NCBI GenBank assembly: GCA_902779055.1
Contig: CACZAD010000002.1
Span: 1-64,000, forward strand
Direction: 5' to 3'
Source: Fibrobacter succinogenes
GTDB lineage: Bacteria > Fibrobacterota > Fibrobacteria > Fibrobacterales > Fibrobacteraceae
DNA: 64,000 nucleotides
Below are positions 25,517-34,067 of the stretch, piece by piece; position 1 is the first letter of the stretch, and every line of letters begins with the position of its first letter. Both the position numbers and the translations under genes were made by a program. The notes under the pieces are model-generated. The model was not told the origin of the DNA. It saw nothing but the letters and a program-made list of their open reading frames with translations, and made no database searches.

Positions 25517-26539
25517 ATGACGAAAAATTCAATTCGTTATCCGGCGGAATGGGAAAAGCAGAGTGCCACTTGGCTAGCATTCCCGCACAACAAGACAAAC
25601 TGGTATGGTGAACGCGGCATCAACATCCGCAAGTTCTATGTAGAACTTATCCGTAACATCACGGAATTCCAGCCAGTGAATCTGTTGCTCCCCGCCAAGA
25701 ACTTCTTGACCGACGAAGAAAAGGCAGCTCTCGCCAATCGCCCGTTTCCGGTGAACTTTATCGTCATCAAGACGAACGACATCTGGATTCGCGACTACGG
25801 TCCGTTCTTTATGAAGAAGGGCGACAAGAAGGTCGTCACAGAAACGCAGTTTAACGCCTGGGGCGCGAAGTTCCCGCCTTGGGGGCTCGACAACGCCATC
25901 CCGCAGAAGATAGCCGAAAAGCAAAAACTCCCGCTCAACGAAAGCGTACCCTACATCTTTGAAGGCGGAGCCATCGAAGTCAACGGCGACGGCCTCGGCA
26001 TCACGACCGAAGACTGCCTTATCGGCAAGAACCGCAACAAGGACGAAGACCTGAAAAAGGTCATCAAGGCGCTTTGCAAGGCCTTCGGACTCAAGGACTT
26101 GCTCGTACTCCCGCACGGTCTCCACGGCGACCACACGGACGGCCACATCGATAACGTCGCCCGCTTTGTCGCTAAAGACAGGGTCGTCATGTGCATGACC
26201 GACAACAAGCGCTCCCCCAACGCCCCGATCCTGAGCGAAGCCAAGTTCATCATCGAAAAGTGGCTCAAGATGCACTACGAAAGTGCCAAGGTCGATACGC
26301 TCCCGCTCCCGCCGCAGCGCGTGCTGGATGACGGCCAGATTCTCCCGGCTTCGTACATGAACTACATCTACGTGAACGGTGGACTCATCTTCCCGAAGTA
26401 CAAGAGCCCGAACGATACGGTTGCCAAGAAGTATTTCGAGAGCGTCTATCCGGACCGCAAGGTCATCGGCATCGACTGCCGCACGGTCATCGAAGAAGGC
26501 GGAAGCCTCCACTGCATGAGCAAGCATGAGAATGAATAA
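25517..26539 (+). CDS. aguA: Agmatine deiminase
   Basis: 340 residues. Converts agmatine to N-carbamoylputrescine, the substrate of the preceding gene product. Pentein-fold signatures: ATWLAFPHNKTNW, DIWIRDYGPFF (~92-102), FEGGAIEVNGDG (~151-162), LLVLPHGLHGDHTDGHIDN (catalytic His, ~198), YMNYIYVNGGLIFP, and the catalytic Cys in EEGGSLHCMSKHE near the C-terminus. An AAAAGGAATT ribosome site precedes ATG 25517. The stop is next to a heptamer array that also forms the end of rnhA. Confidence 0.94.
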   Translation: MTKNSIRYPAEWEKQSATWLAFPHNKTNWYGERGINIRKFYVELIRNITEFQPVNLLLPAKNFLTDEEKAALANRPFPVNFIVIKTNDIWIRDYGPFFMKKGDKKVVTETQFNAWGAKFPPWGLDNAIPQKIAEKQKLPLNESVPYIFEGGAIEVNGDGLGITTEDCLIGKNRNKDEDLKKVIKALCKAFGLKDLLVLPHGLHGDHTDGHIDNVARFVAKDRVVMCMTDNKRSPNAPILSEAKFIIEKWLKMHYESAKVDTLPLPPQRVLDDGQILPASYMNYIYVNGGLIFPKYKSPNDTVAKKYFESVYPDRKVIGIDCRTVIEEGGSLHCMSKHENE

Positions 26540-26540
26540 A

Positions 26541-26619
26541 GTAGGAAGTTAGAAGTAGACAGTTAGAAGATAATGCTACTAAAAAAATCTTCCTACTTCC
26601 TACTGTCTACTGCCTACTT
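26541..26619. repeat. Inverted heptanucleotide arrays between aguA and rnhA
   Basis: Plus strand GTAGGAA GTTAGAA GTAGACA GTTAGAA, a short AT spacer, then the opposite orientation CTTCCTA CTTCCTA CTGTCTA CTGCCTA C. Together they could pair as a long hairpin. The second array encodes the rnhA C-terminus VGSRQ and its stop. Confidence 0.8.
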
Positions 26620-27196
26620 TTTTTGCCTTCGCGATAGCTTCTTTAGCTAGTTTATCTACAAGTTCATTCCATTTGACGCCAGTGTGGGCGGCGACCTTTT
26701 CGAACTGAACTCGGTGCAGATAAGGTTTTGCCGCAGCGACATACATCTTGGCAATGTTGCTCTTGGCTTGCCATTCGCCTTTGGCCCAGCGTGCAATGCC
26801 TTCGTAGTCATGGCAAATGACGCCTTTTTGGTCATGAGCTTCTAGCCATTTCATTGCCTGGAAAGAGGCCATCACTTCGCCATCGATATTGCGGCTTTCG
26901 GCTTCGAAAGCGGTGATTCCAGAACCACGATCAATTTCCTTGTCATTTTCAGTTACAACAAAAGCCCACCCCGAGCGTGCAAATCCCGGCGAAAAAGATC
27001 CATCGACAAAAATGCGGAGTCCGTCAGCGGGCGGAGCTTCCATCCCGTCTAGCCAGGCGGTCGCTTCTTCGCGAGTTCCGAACGACTTAAACAGGACGCC
27101 CTTGACGCCGTGGGTCAATTTTTCGCATTCGGCCCACGTCATGACGATTTTCTTTTCATTTTCGCTTTTTATGGCATAGAACTTTTGTTTAGGCAT
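26600..27196 (-). CDS. rnhA: Ribonuclease HI with viroplasmin-like N-terminal domain
   Basis: 198 residues. Residues 1-55 form a caulimovirus viroplasmin/hybrid-binding-type domain (FYAIKSENEKKIVMTWAECEK, GVLFKSFGTREEATAWLDG) that holds RNA:DNA duplexes in related proteins. Residues 58-192 are the RNase H fold: RIFVDGSFSPGFARSGWAFVV (first Asp), DGEVMASFQAMKWL (Glu), HDYEGIARW (Asp) and AAHTGVKWNELVDKLAK (His and Asp), so the catalytic carboxylates are present. It cuts RNA in RNA:DNA hybrids. The final KVGSRQ is encoded by repeats. It overlaps nothing but faces the 27244 gene head-to-head by a 47-base gap. Confidence 0.93.
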   Translation of the reverse strand: MPKQKFYAIKSENEKKIVMTWAECEKLTHGVKGVLFKSFGTREEATAWLDGMEAPPADGLRIFVDGSFSPGFARSGWAFVVTENDKEIDRGSGITAFEAESRNIDGEVMASFQAMKWLEAHDQKGVICHDYEGIARWAKGEWQAKSNIAKMYVAAAKPYLHRVQFEKVAAHTGVKWNELVDKLAKEAIAKAKKVGSRQ

Positions 27197-27243
27197 GGCG
27201 CAAATTTAATATATTTTTGTTGTAATTAGAATTAGGAGCTCTT

Positions 27244-27810
27244 TTGTTTTCTTCACGGTACTTTGCCGATGGCAAAAAATACTTCGCTATGCGGTTTCTT
27301 TGCAAGCCACTTTTATACCGGTGGTTTGTAAAAAAGGCTGGAGTGGGCAAAAGATCAAAATCGTTTTCGTTCCCCGAAACACTGCAAAAAAACGAAAAGA
27401 CAGTTTTCTTTGTACCCGAGGACAAAAAACTCGCAAAGGTCATCTTGGACGAAATCCCCGAAGAGAGGCTCAAGACCATCTTGTTCATTGCGCATGGCGA
27501 CCTCGAAATCATATTCTCAAAGAAAAACACCATCGTTTCATACTACACCGATAAAGGGTGCCGCTACGGGGAACCGCTGTTCGAAAAACTTGAGTACCAA
27601 ATCAAAACATTTGCACCGGTCGCTTGCGTCTGCCTTGCGCCATACAAGCCGCAATTCCTGTACCTTGCGCTCGTCAGTGGAGCTTCGTTGCGTGTCGGTT
27701 TTGACTGCGCACGCGAATTTCCGTTCTTAAACGTAAGCCTCCACACACTCAAGACCATCTCGCCAGCTAGAATGATAGCTCGCTATTTCGCAAAGAATAA
27801 CGGGGACTAG
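27244..27810 (+). CDS. Conserved-looking protein of unknown function before a PHP gene
   Basis: Up to 188 residues from TTG 27244; ATG 27289 (MRFLCKPLLYRWF) is an alternative start. The sequence has VILDEIPEERLKTILFIAHGDLEIIFSK and LVSGASLRVGFDCAREFPFLNVSLH, reminiscent of a fragment of a GT9/heptosyltransferase-like Rossmann fold, but the full family motifs are missing and I do not claim it. It ends 2 bases before the PHP gene starts, so the pair is likely one transcript. No signal peptide or TM segment is clear. Confidence 0.65.
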   Translation: MFSSRYFADGKKYFAMRFLCKPLLYRWFVKKAGVGKRSKSFSFPETLQKNEKTVFFVPEDKKLAKVILDEIPEERLKTILFIAHGDLEIIFSKKNTIVSYYTDKGCRYGEPLFEKLEYQIKTFAPVACVCLAPYKPQFLYLALVSGASLRVGFDCAREFPFLNVSLHTLKTISPARMIARYFAKNNGD

Positions 27811-27812
27811 CC

Positions 27813-28685
27813 ATGCAGAAGATGTTTTCGACGATAATCACTGAAAATGGCGGATACGCCGACCTGCACATGCACACCAAGCTCTCGGACGGGACTCTAG
27901 CCGTCGATGAACTGCTCACGTTGTGCAAGCGCAAGGGGCTTCGCTGCATCTCGATTACCGACCACGACAACCTCGACAGCTACAAGCTCGCCGAAGAGCC
28001 AGCCAAGGAAATCGGGCTCGAAATCATTCCGGGCATCGAAATCTCTGCCGTATGGCAGGGCAAGGACATCCACATTCTCGGATACTTCTGCGACCCGACG
28101 AACCTCGCCCTCAATATGGAACTCGAGGACTTCGCCAAGCAGCGCATCGCCCGCGTCAAGGCGATCATCAAAAAGCTGAACGCACTCGGCATCGGCATCA
28201 CGTTCGAAAAGGTCCACTCGTACTGCAAGGGCAAAATCATCGGACGTCCGCACATCGCCATGTCGCTCGTCGACGAAGAATACATTTCGAACTTTTCCGA
28301 AGCGTTTACGAAATACCTCGGAGATGGCTGCATCGCTTTTGTCGAAAAGAAGGGGCTCAACCCGCAAGAAACAATCAGGCTCATCGAAAACGCAGGCGGC
28401 ATCGCCGTCCTCGCCCACCCTTACAAATCGGGTCTCAGCGACGCGTTCATCGAGAATATGGTCGAATGGGGTATCCAGGGCATGGAAGTCTATAGCCCTG
28501 CGCAAAAAGGCGCCGTCGGCCGCAAGTACAAGGAAATGGCACAACGGTTCGGACTCGTCGGGACAGGCGGTTCGGACTTCCATACCGAAAACGGGACTTA
28601 CCCTCCTGGTTGCATGAAAATGCCTTACACTGTCGTTCAAGCGCTCCGCGAAAGACGTGAAAAGTCTCGCGCCGAATGGTTCTAA
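27813..28685 (+). CDS. PHP-domain phosphoesterase (YciV/RNase AM-like)
   Basis: 290 residues. PHP motifs: YADLHMHTKLSDGTL (motif I, HxH), ITDHDNLD (motif II), GIEISAVWQGKDIHILGY (motif III region), IGRPHIAMSLV, AVLAHPYKSG, and GTGGSDFHTENG (motif IV). These bind two or three divalent metals. Relatives include the 5'-3' nuclease/3',5'-nucleotide phosphatase YciV (TrpH). The stop codon overlaps the following ATG as TAATG, so translation of the barrel protein is coupled. The substrate cannot be stated from sequence alone. Confidence 0.88.
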   Translation: MQKMFSTIITENGGYADLHMHTKLSDGTLAVDELLTLCKRKGLRCISITDHDNLDSYKLAEEPAKEIGLEIIPGIEISAVWQGKDIHILGYFCDPTNLALNMELEDFAKQRIARVKAIIKKLNALGIGITFEKVHSYCKGKIIGRPHIAMSLVDEEYISNFSEAFTKYLGDGCIAFVEKKGLNPQETIRLIENAGGIAVLAHPYKSGLSDAFIENMVEWGIQGMEVYSPAQKGAVGRKYKEMAQRFGLVGTGGSDFHTENGTYPPGCMKMPYTVVQALRERREKSRAEWF

Positions 28686-30742
28686 TGAATCGTGGAATTC
28701 TCTTACTAGCTGTTTTGTGGACGCTGACCTCCAGCGTTTTTGCCGATGTCATCCATGCCAAGCGAAGCTCCCGCCCGACTCCGCAGGATTCCGTTTTTGA
28801 AACGGTCAACGGTCCAGACCCCGCGCCAAGAGAAACCGACGCCGGCCGTTGGGTGATTCCGCTCCGCGAAGTTATGCAGCGCACGTACGACCTTTCGGGC
28901 CAAAAATCCGAATGGGTTCTCGGCACATCCATCCTCGGCAGTCCGGAACTCCCAGCGACAGCACTTGGAATCGGTTCGCTCAGCAAGCGCTACCCGAGCA
29001 AGCTCGCCGGCATCTACACCACCCGCCTGAGCTTCGACGCTTCGACTCTCGCCCTGAACGGCGAAAACGGCATCCTCTTTGAAGAACGTCATGGCATCCC
29101 GGTCGACACCCCCATTACGGACATCAACTGGGAACGCGGCGCATTCGAAGGCAACGCCCTCCGACTGGAATTCCGTCGCCTCATCACGGACTCGGTAACA
29201 CTCGACCTTGGACTTTCGAGCCACTCCGACATGCTTTCGAAGCCTTACGAATACCAGCCGGTGACGCATTCGCCATACTTTGCCTTGGGACGCGACTCCA
29301 CGCACATTCCGTTCGGCGGAAGAAACATTGCCATGAACAGCATGCACATCCAGCCAATCGTCACCTGGCGATTCGGCATCGGCAAGGCGTTTTTCAAGAT
29401 AAACTACATCGACCTCGACAACGCCGACAACACGACTCACAAGGTTTTGCTCGACACGCTCGATCCGACGGTTCGCAAGTTCCAGACCGACCCGTACAAG
29501 ATCAACCTCAAAACGAGAACATACGGCGGAGGCGTAGAATTCTACCCCACCAAAGAATTGACTCTTGGCATGGGCATCCATTACGGCAACCACGAAATGG
29601 AACTGAGCAAGCTCGCCAAAATCAAGCAGAGTACGGACACAGTCTATAACGATAACGGTTTGCCCACCATCAAGATTGCTTATTACGACACGACGAAAAA
29701 CCGTAATTACGAAACGATCCTCGGAAACTTTGACGTGAGCTACAACAGCTTCTTGAATCCGAAGCTCCATTTTGAATATGAATTTTTGAATACCGAAGAA
29801 ACGGGCAACGACCAAGACAAAAAGGAATATTACCAAGACCGCGAAATAGGCTATGCCGAAGTTTCGGACACGTTGTTCGGGAAAGCCCTGTTCCGCATCC
29901 AGGCGGGCATGCAACGCAACAGTTCGCTCCTCGACGAAGTTGATTTCGCTCCGGCTTTTTCGATGGACGGAACATACATTCTCCCCCACCATCTTTTGCT
30001 GAACGCTTCGTACCGTCACGACAACAAGTTCCCCGACGTCACGCAGCTCAAGCTCATTGAAACAGGACGAGTCGCGTTCCCCAACGAAGACCTCGAAAAA
30101 GAAACCCGTGACCGCGCCACAGCCACAATTTCATGGAAAACGCGCGATGTCTTTTACGGCCTTGGACTGCGTTACGAACACGCCAACAACTTGATCAAGC
30201 CGAGCTGGGCCGTGCGTCAAAAGCTCGACACCACGTACACTTACGACGCGTTCTATGACACGACGTACGCGACCGTCGCCGACTCTATCGAATCGGCATT
30301 CCGCTACGAGAACCTCGACCACGCCCATACGCTGGACTGGATCATGCAAGTCGGCTTCCGCCTTGGCAACTGGAAATTCTACTTTGAGCGCGGTGAAAAG
30401 ATTACGCGAACTAAGCTCATCGATACGCCATCCCTTTACTACAAGGGCAGCATCCACTGGCAAAACAGATTTGTCAAGGACAGGCTCGGCGTGAGCGTCC
30501 GCGTAGACTTCCAGTGGTTCAACAACCGCACCGACTGCACCATCAACGAAAAAGGCGAGCCGGAACTCGTCTCTCTCAACCATTATCTAGCAATGGATTT
30601 CGAAGCGCGCATGCAGATTCTTTCGTTTGAGCTCTACAATCGCATCGAGAACTTCAACCATAGCATTTACGCTCCGGAATCAGGCTACACGCCCGAAGGT
30701 CTCCGCTTCGCTTACGGCATCGTCTGGACATTCGGGAATTAG
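28685..30742 (+). CDS. Large outer-membrane beta-barrel protein
   Basis: About 685 residues from ATG 28685 (MNRGILLLAVLWTLTSSVFA, signal peptide). Mature part starts DVIHAKRSSRPTPQD and has a short plug-like N-terminus (FETVNGPDPAPRETDAGRW), then many alternating-residue strands with D-T/Y-rich loops (WRFGIGKAFFKINYIDLDN, LTLGMGIHYGNHEMEL, VFYGLGLRYEHANNLI) and a C-terminal LRFAYGIVWTF, like TonB-dependent receptors and other large barrels. A TonB box and full plug domain are not seen, so it may be a porin or transporter barrel. Coupled to the PHP gene by TAATG. Confidence 0.72.
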   Translation: MNRGILLLAVLWTLTSSVFADVIHAKRSSRPTPQDSVFETVNGPDPAPRETDAGRWVIPLREVMQRTYDLSGQKSEWVLGTSILGSPELPATALGIGSLSKRYPSKLAGIYTTRLSFDASTLALNGENGILFEERHGIPVDTPITDINWERGAFEGNALRLEFRRLITDSVTLDLGLSSHSDMLSKPYEYQPVTHSPYFALGRDSTHIPFGGRNIAMNSMHIQPIVTWRFGIGKAFFKINYIDLDNADNTTHKVLLDTLDPTVRKFQTDPYKINLKTRTYGGGVEFYPTKELTLGMGIHYGNHEMELSKLAKIKQSTDTVYNDNGLPTIKIAYYDTTKNRNYETILGNFDVSYNSFLNPKLHFEYEFLNTEETGNDQDKKEYYQDREIGYAEVSDTLFGKALFRIQAGMQRNSSLLDEVDFAPAFSMDGTYILPHHLLLNASYRHDNKFPDVTQLKLIETGRVAFPNEDLEKETRDRATATISWKTRDVFYGLGLRYEHANNLIKPSWAVRQKLDTTYTYDAFYDTTYATVADSIESAFRYENLDHAHTLDWIMQVGFRLGNWKFYFERGEKITRTKLIDTPSLYYKGSIHWQNRFVKDRLGVSVRVDFQWFNNRTDCTINEKGEPELVSLNHYLAMDFEARMQILSFELYNRIENFNHSIYAPESGYTPEGLRFAYGIVWTFGN

Positions 30743-30770
30743 CTGATTGGGTTACCCCACGGGTGCCCCG

Positions 30771-32942
30771 TTACTTGACTGTAACTTTTCGGGAGGCTTT
30801 TCCGACCTTCACGACGTATGTTCCGACAGCCGGGATTGCAATCATTTGATTGTGTCCGTCCAAACGACCACGTGCAACCGTATGTCCTAGCAAATTGAAT
30901 ACGGCATAAGGAGTTCCAGCCTTAACTCCCGAAACAAAGACGTTCATCCCCTCCACCCTCAAGTCAAGTGACATTACGGCTCTACGTGGACGCACTGAAG
31001 GAATCGACAACAATTCCTGATGATCCTTAAGCATGTCTTCTACTTCTGCAATTATCGGATACGGACAAATTTTACTGAGTTTCCACACTTTGGCATTCGA
31101 ATCCTGAGTCGACATATAATTCAGTTCCTTCACAAATTCTTCCGACTGCATGTGCTTGGTTGTAAGCGGAGTAAGAGCTTCATATCGGGAATATATTCTT
31201 TTACGAAGCGTGTCCGCCCCATAATAAACATCCCAGTCATAATAATAAGCCATTGGAGGCTCATATCCTATAATTGAACTAAAATCCTTCATTTTGTCAA
31301 TCCGCGCAACCCTTCCCACATTGTATGAAGTCCAATAAATACCTCTATACGACGAGGCCGTTATTCCACCAACACTATCTTTTGATTCCCTTTTCGCGCT
31401 CGAAAAAACATTACCCAAATTGGCAACATCACTAACATGATGACCACGAGAACCATGAATGGCTCCAAAAACGCCGCCAGCCAATCGGACTTCGGATCCA
31501 GTCACTACATTTCCAAAGTTCATAACGCCCATAACATCGGAATCATACAAATTTCCAACAACACCGCCAAGATAATTCACAAAGCCCCCATGAACATATC
31601 CTAAATTCACAACATTTATTATACTCCCCTGATAATCTTCTTCTTCTAGTGAGCCCAAATTTGTATAGCCGGCAACACCACCAACCATAGCATAGCGTGC
31701 CCCCACACCAACAGAACCCATATTCAAAACATTTGAAAGACCAGACACACATTCTTTACGATAGGAGATACAACGAATAGATTTTCCAATAACACCGCCT
31801 ACCGCCAATCCTTCTTGATAAATATTATCAATGGAACCTGCAGAAACACTTACATCACCTTCATTAATGGCATTCTTTATGAACCTTTCGGATTGGCCAA
31901 AACAGCCACCAACATTAGATTCCTCTCCATTTTTTTCCCCTGTCCTAAAATAAATATCTCCTCGATTTACAGCCCTTTCAAAAACCAAAGTATCGTAAGA
32001 TTCACTAATCTCCCCAATCAAACCGCTAACATAGAAAGTACTGACAGAACCACTTGTAACAGAGATATTTCCTTCGTTATAAACATCCGGATGTACATCT
32101 TTTGGGACTTCGACTTTCCCCGTCAATCCTGAAACATGGATTGTTCCAACATCTTTTACAATGTCAACCGTTATATTTCCATAATTCGCGAGCTTACGGA
32201 ACTTATCCGTCATAGGTACAATCGACATTCCATAAACATCGGCAATTATCAGAGAATCGACTTTGACTGAAATGTCAGCATAATTAACTGCTCCACGAAC
32301 AGAATTGGAATCAAGGCCTAATTCTTTTATTTCTGGAATTGCATAAACATACAAATAATCAGCACGATCTATATCGACTTCAATTTTAGTCCGATTTTCT
32401 AGCACCCCATCAACAAAACCACCTCCATAAACAATAAGAGATCCATCCTTTTTTTTCCCTATGTATTGTGAGCTGATTACTTTCACAAGACCTTCGGCAA
32501 CAAGATTGCCTTCAGTTTTACAATTTTTTAAATTAAAAGCACGAACATAAGATGCGGGCGTTGCTTTCAACTCAAAATTTTTATAACTAAGGTTTACTAC
32601 CGTGTCAAAGCAATCGATAAAAGTCGCGTTCTCTGCATATTCTGAAAATGCACCATAAACAGAAAAGCCATTAAAGTCCAATTTCGAAATAAGCTTAATG
32701 CTGTTCAAAGGACGCTCTCTGTTGATTGTATTCTTGTCCTTGCCAAAAACAATATCATCAACAAGCTTGAATTTATCGCCTTTTTTGGAATTACCGCCAA
32801 TCCAGACATATTCCGCAGGCTTGCTAATCAGATAATAGCCATCTTTTTTTTCTGGTTGAAGAGTATCGCCTTTCCACTCTGCCAAAGCAAGCGATGCGTT
32901 TAAAAGAATGACAGCAGCAAGAATAAAGAAATTTTTTTTCAT
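30771..32942 (-). CDS. Secreted repeat protein with C-terminal T9SS-type domain
   Basis: 723 residues. Signal peptide MKKNFFILAAVILLNASLALA. From ~90 to 610 it is built of ~25-residue beta-helix/GLUG-like repeats with V-N-x-G-x-V/I and GGVVG/GGVFG patterns (INVVNLGYVHGGFVNYLGG; GVMNFGNVVTGSEVRL). The last ~75 residues (MSLDLRVEGMNVFVSGV, YAVFNLLGHTVARGRL, GTYVVKVGKASRKVTVK) form a sorting-type domain. It may be an adhesin or a surface fibre. The DNA is more AT-rich with different codon use than its neighbours, suggesting transfer or relaxed selection. Confidence 0.75.
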   Translation of the reverse strand: MKKNFFILAAVILLNASLALAEWKGDTLQPEKKDGYYLISKPAEYVWIGGNSKKGDKFKLVDDIVFGKDKNTINRERPLNSIKLISKLDFNGFSVYGAFSEYAENATFIDCFDTVVNLSYKNFELKATPASYVRAFNLKNCKTEGNLVAEGLVKVISSQYIGKKKDGSLIVYGGGFVDGVLENRTKIEVDIDRADYLYVYAIPEIKELGLDSNSVRGAVNYADISVKVDSLIIADVYGMSIVPMTDKFRKLANYGNITVDIVKDVGTIHVSGLTGKVEVPKDVHPDVYNEGNISVTSGSVSTFYVSGLIGEISESYDTLVFERAVNRGDIYFRTGEKNGEESNVGGCFGQSERFIKNAINEGDVSVSAGSIDNIYQEGLAVGGVIGKSIRCISYRKECVSGLSNVLNMGSVGVGARYAMVGGVAGYTNLGSLEEEDYQGSIINVVNLGYVHGGFVNYLGGVVGNLYDSDVMGVMNFGNVVTGSEVRLAGGVFGAIHGSRGHHVSDVANLGNVFSSAKRESKDSVGGITASSYRGIYWTSYNVGRVARIDKMKDFSSIIGYEPPMAYYYDWDVYYGADTLRKRIYSRYEALTPLTTKHMQSEEFVKELNYMSTQDSNAKVWKLSKICPYPIIAEVEDMLKDHQELLSIPSVRPRRAVMSLDLRVEGMNVFVSGVKAGTPYAVFNLLGHTVARGRLDGHNQMIAIPAVGTYVVKVGKASRKVTVK

Positions 32943-33044
32943 ATGAAGACCAACTCAAATAAATGTAATAATTCGAGTAAATTATAAAAAAATTAGCCAT
33001 CATTCCCAAGGGATGACGGCCAATCAAACGGTAAGAATTAAATA

Positions 33045-34061
33045 TCAAATCACGCCATTTGCATTTAGGCCTAAAAGAACCAAATATCCTATATACAACA
33101 TCAAAAAGAGTGCGCCGCCAATTCGTCCAAAGCCATACTTATTGACTTTGTTGTAACGGTTGTTCTTTTTGAGCGGAATGCAGATAAAGAAAAGCAATAG
33201 CGTAAGCGCCGACATTATCGGGAGATCGCGGCTCAAGACAGCCGGATCCATTGCACGGATCGGAGAAATCACAGCCGCAATACCCACAACGACAAGCGTG
33301 TTGAAAAGGTTCGAACCGATGACGTTTCCGACAGCAAGATCGTTTTCGCCCCTGCGGGCCGCAGCAATCGAACTGGCAAGTTCCGGAAGCGAAGTCCCCA
33401 CGGCAACAATGGTAAGCCCAATGAGCAAGTCACTCACGCCAAGCGCCTGCGCCATACCGATAGCACCCCACACCAGCATACGCGAACTCAGAATCAGAAT
33501 TCCAAGTCCGATAAAAAGCCAAAGCAAGGACTTCACAATCGAAACTTTTTCGGCGGGTTCAGCATGTTCGTCTGCCAAAGCGGCCGCCTTCGCTTTTTTC
33601 CGTTGATGACGGGCCTTCAACTCCTGCCAGATATTGAACCCCATTACCGCCACAAAAGCAAGCAAAAGAACCAGACCATCTGCAAACGAGACATTGCCGT
33701 CCTTCACAAGAAAGATCGTCAAGACCGTCACCAACACGAGAATCGGGATATCGCGGAACATCGCCTGCTTATGGACGATAAGCGGAGCAATGACCGCAGT
33801 AGCCCCCAAAATAAGGGCGATATTAGCAATGTTGGATCCGTAAGCGTTACCCAGCGCCAGTTGAGGAGAGTTGTTCAGCGCCGACAAAATCGACACGACA
33901 ATTTCTGGAGCCGAGGTTCCAAAGCCAACGATCACCATCCCGATAAGGAAGGTGCTCATTCCTAAAAATTGAGCCACGCCGACGGCCCCGTCCACAAAAC
34001 GGTCTGCACTCCAGACCAGGAGGATTAGGCCAACGACTATGGCAGCGATAAAAAGAATCAT
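33045..34061 (-). CDS. Na+/Ca2+-type cation exchanger (CaCA family, YrbG-like)
   Basis: 338 residues with about ten hydrophobic segments. The duplicated alpha repeats are clear: VIVGFGTSAPEIVVSILSALNNSPQLALGNAYGSN (first, ~46-80) and IVAVGTSLPELASSIAAARRGENDLAVGNVIGSNLFN (second, ~ 220-257), where G-T-S-x-P-E and G-N-x-x-G-S-N carry the ion site. It exchanges Na+ or H+ with Ca2+ across the inner membrane. Gene order puts it 6 bases downstream of the barrel protein at 34068. A Lys/Arg-rich cytoplasmic loop (KARHQRKKAKAAA) lies in the middle. Confidence 0.93.
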   Translation of the reverse strand: MILFIAAIVVGLILLVWSADRFVDGAVGVAQFLGMSTFLIGMVIVGFGTSAPEIVVSILSALNNSPQLALGNAYGSNIANIALILGATAVIAPLIVHKQAMFRDIPILVLVTVLTIFLVKDGNVSFADGLVLLLAFVAVMGFNIWQELKARHQRKKAKAAALADEHAEPAEKVSIVKSLLWLFIGLGILILSSRMLVWGAIGMAQALGVSDLLIGLTIVAVGTSLPELASSIAAARRGENDLAVGNVIGSNLFNTLVVVGIAAVISPIRAMDPAVLSRDLPIMSALTLLLFFICIPLKKNNRYNKVNKYGFGRIGGALFLMLYIGYLVLLGLNANGVI

Positions 34062-34067
34062 TGATAA

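Noticed and set aside
27189..27533. A 114-codon minus-strand frame opposite the 27244 gene
   Set aside because: It is rich in Ser/Lys without a family match, and overlaps a better-supported frame that ends 2 bases before the PHP gene.
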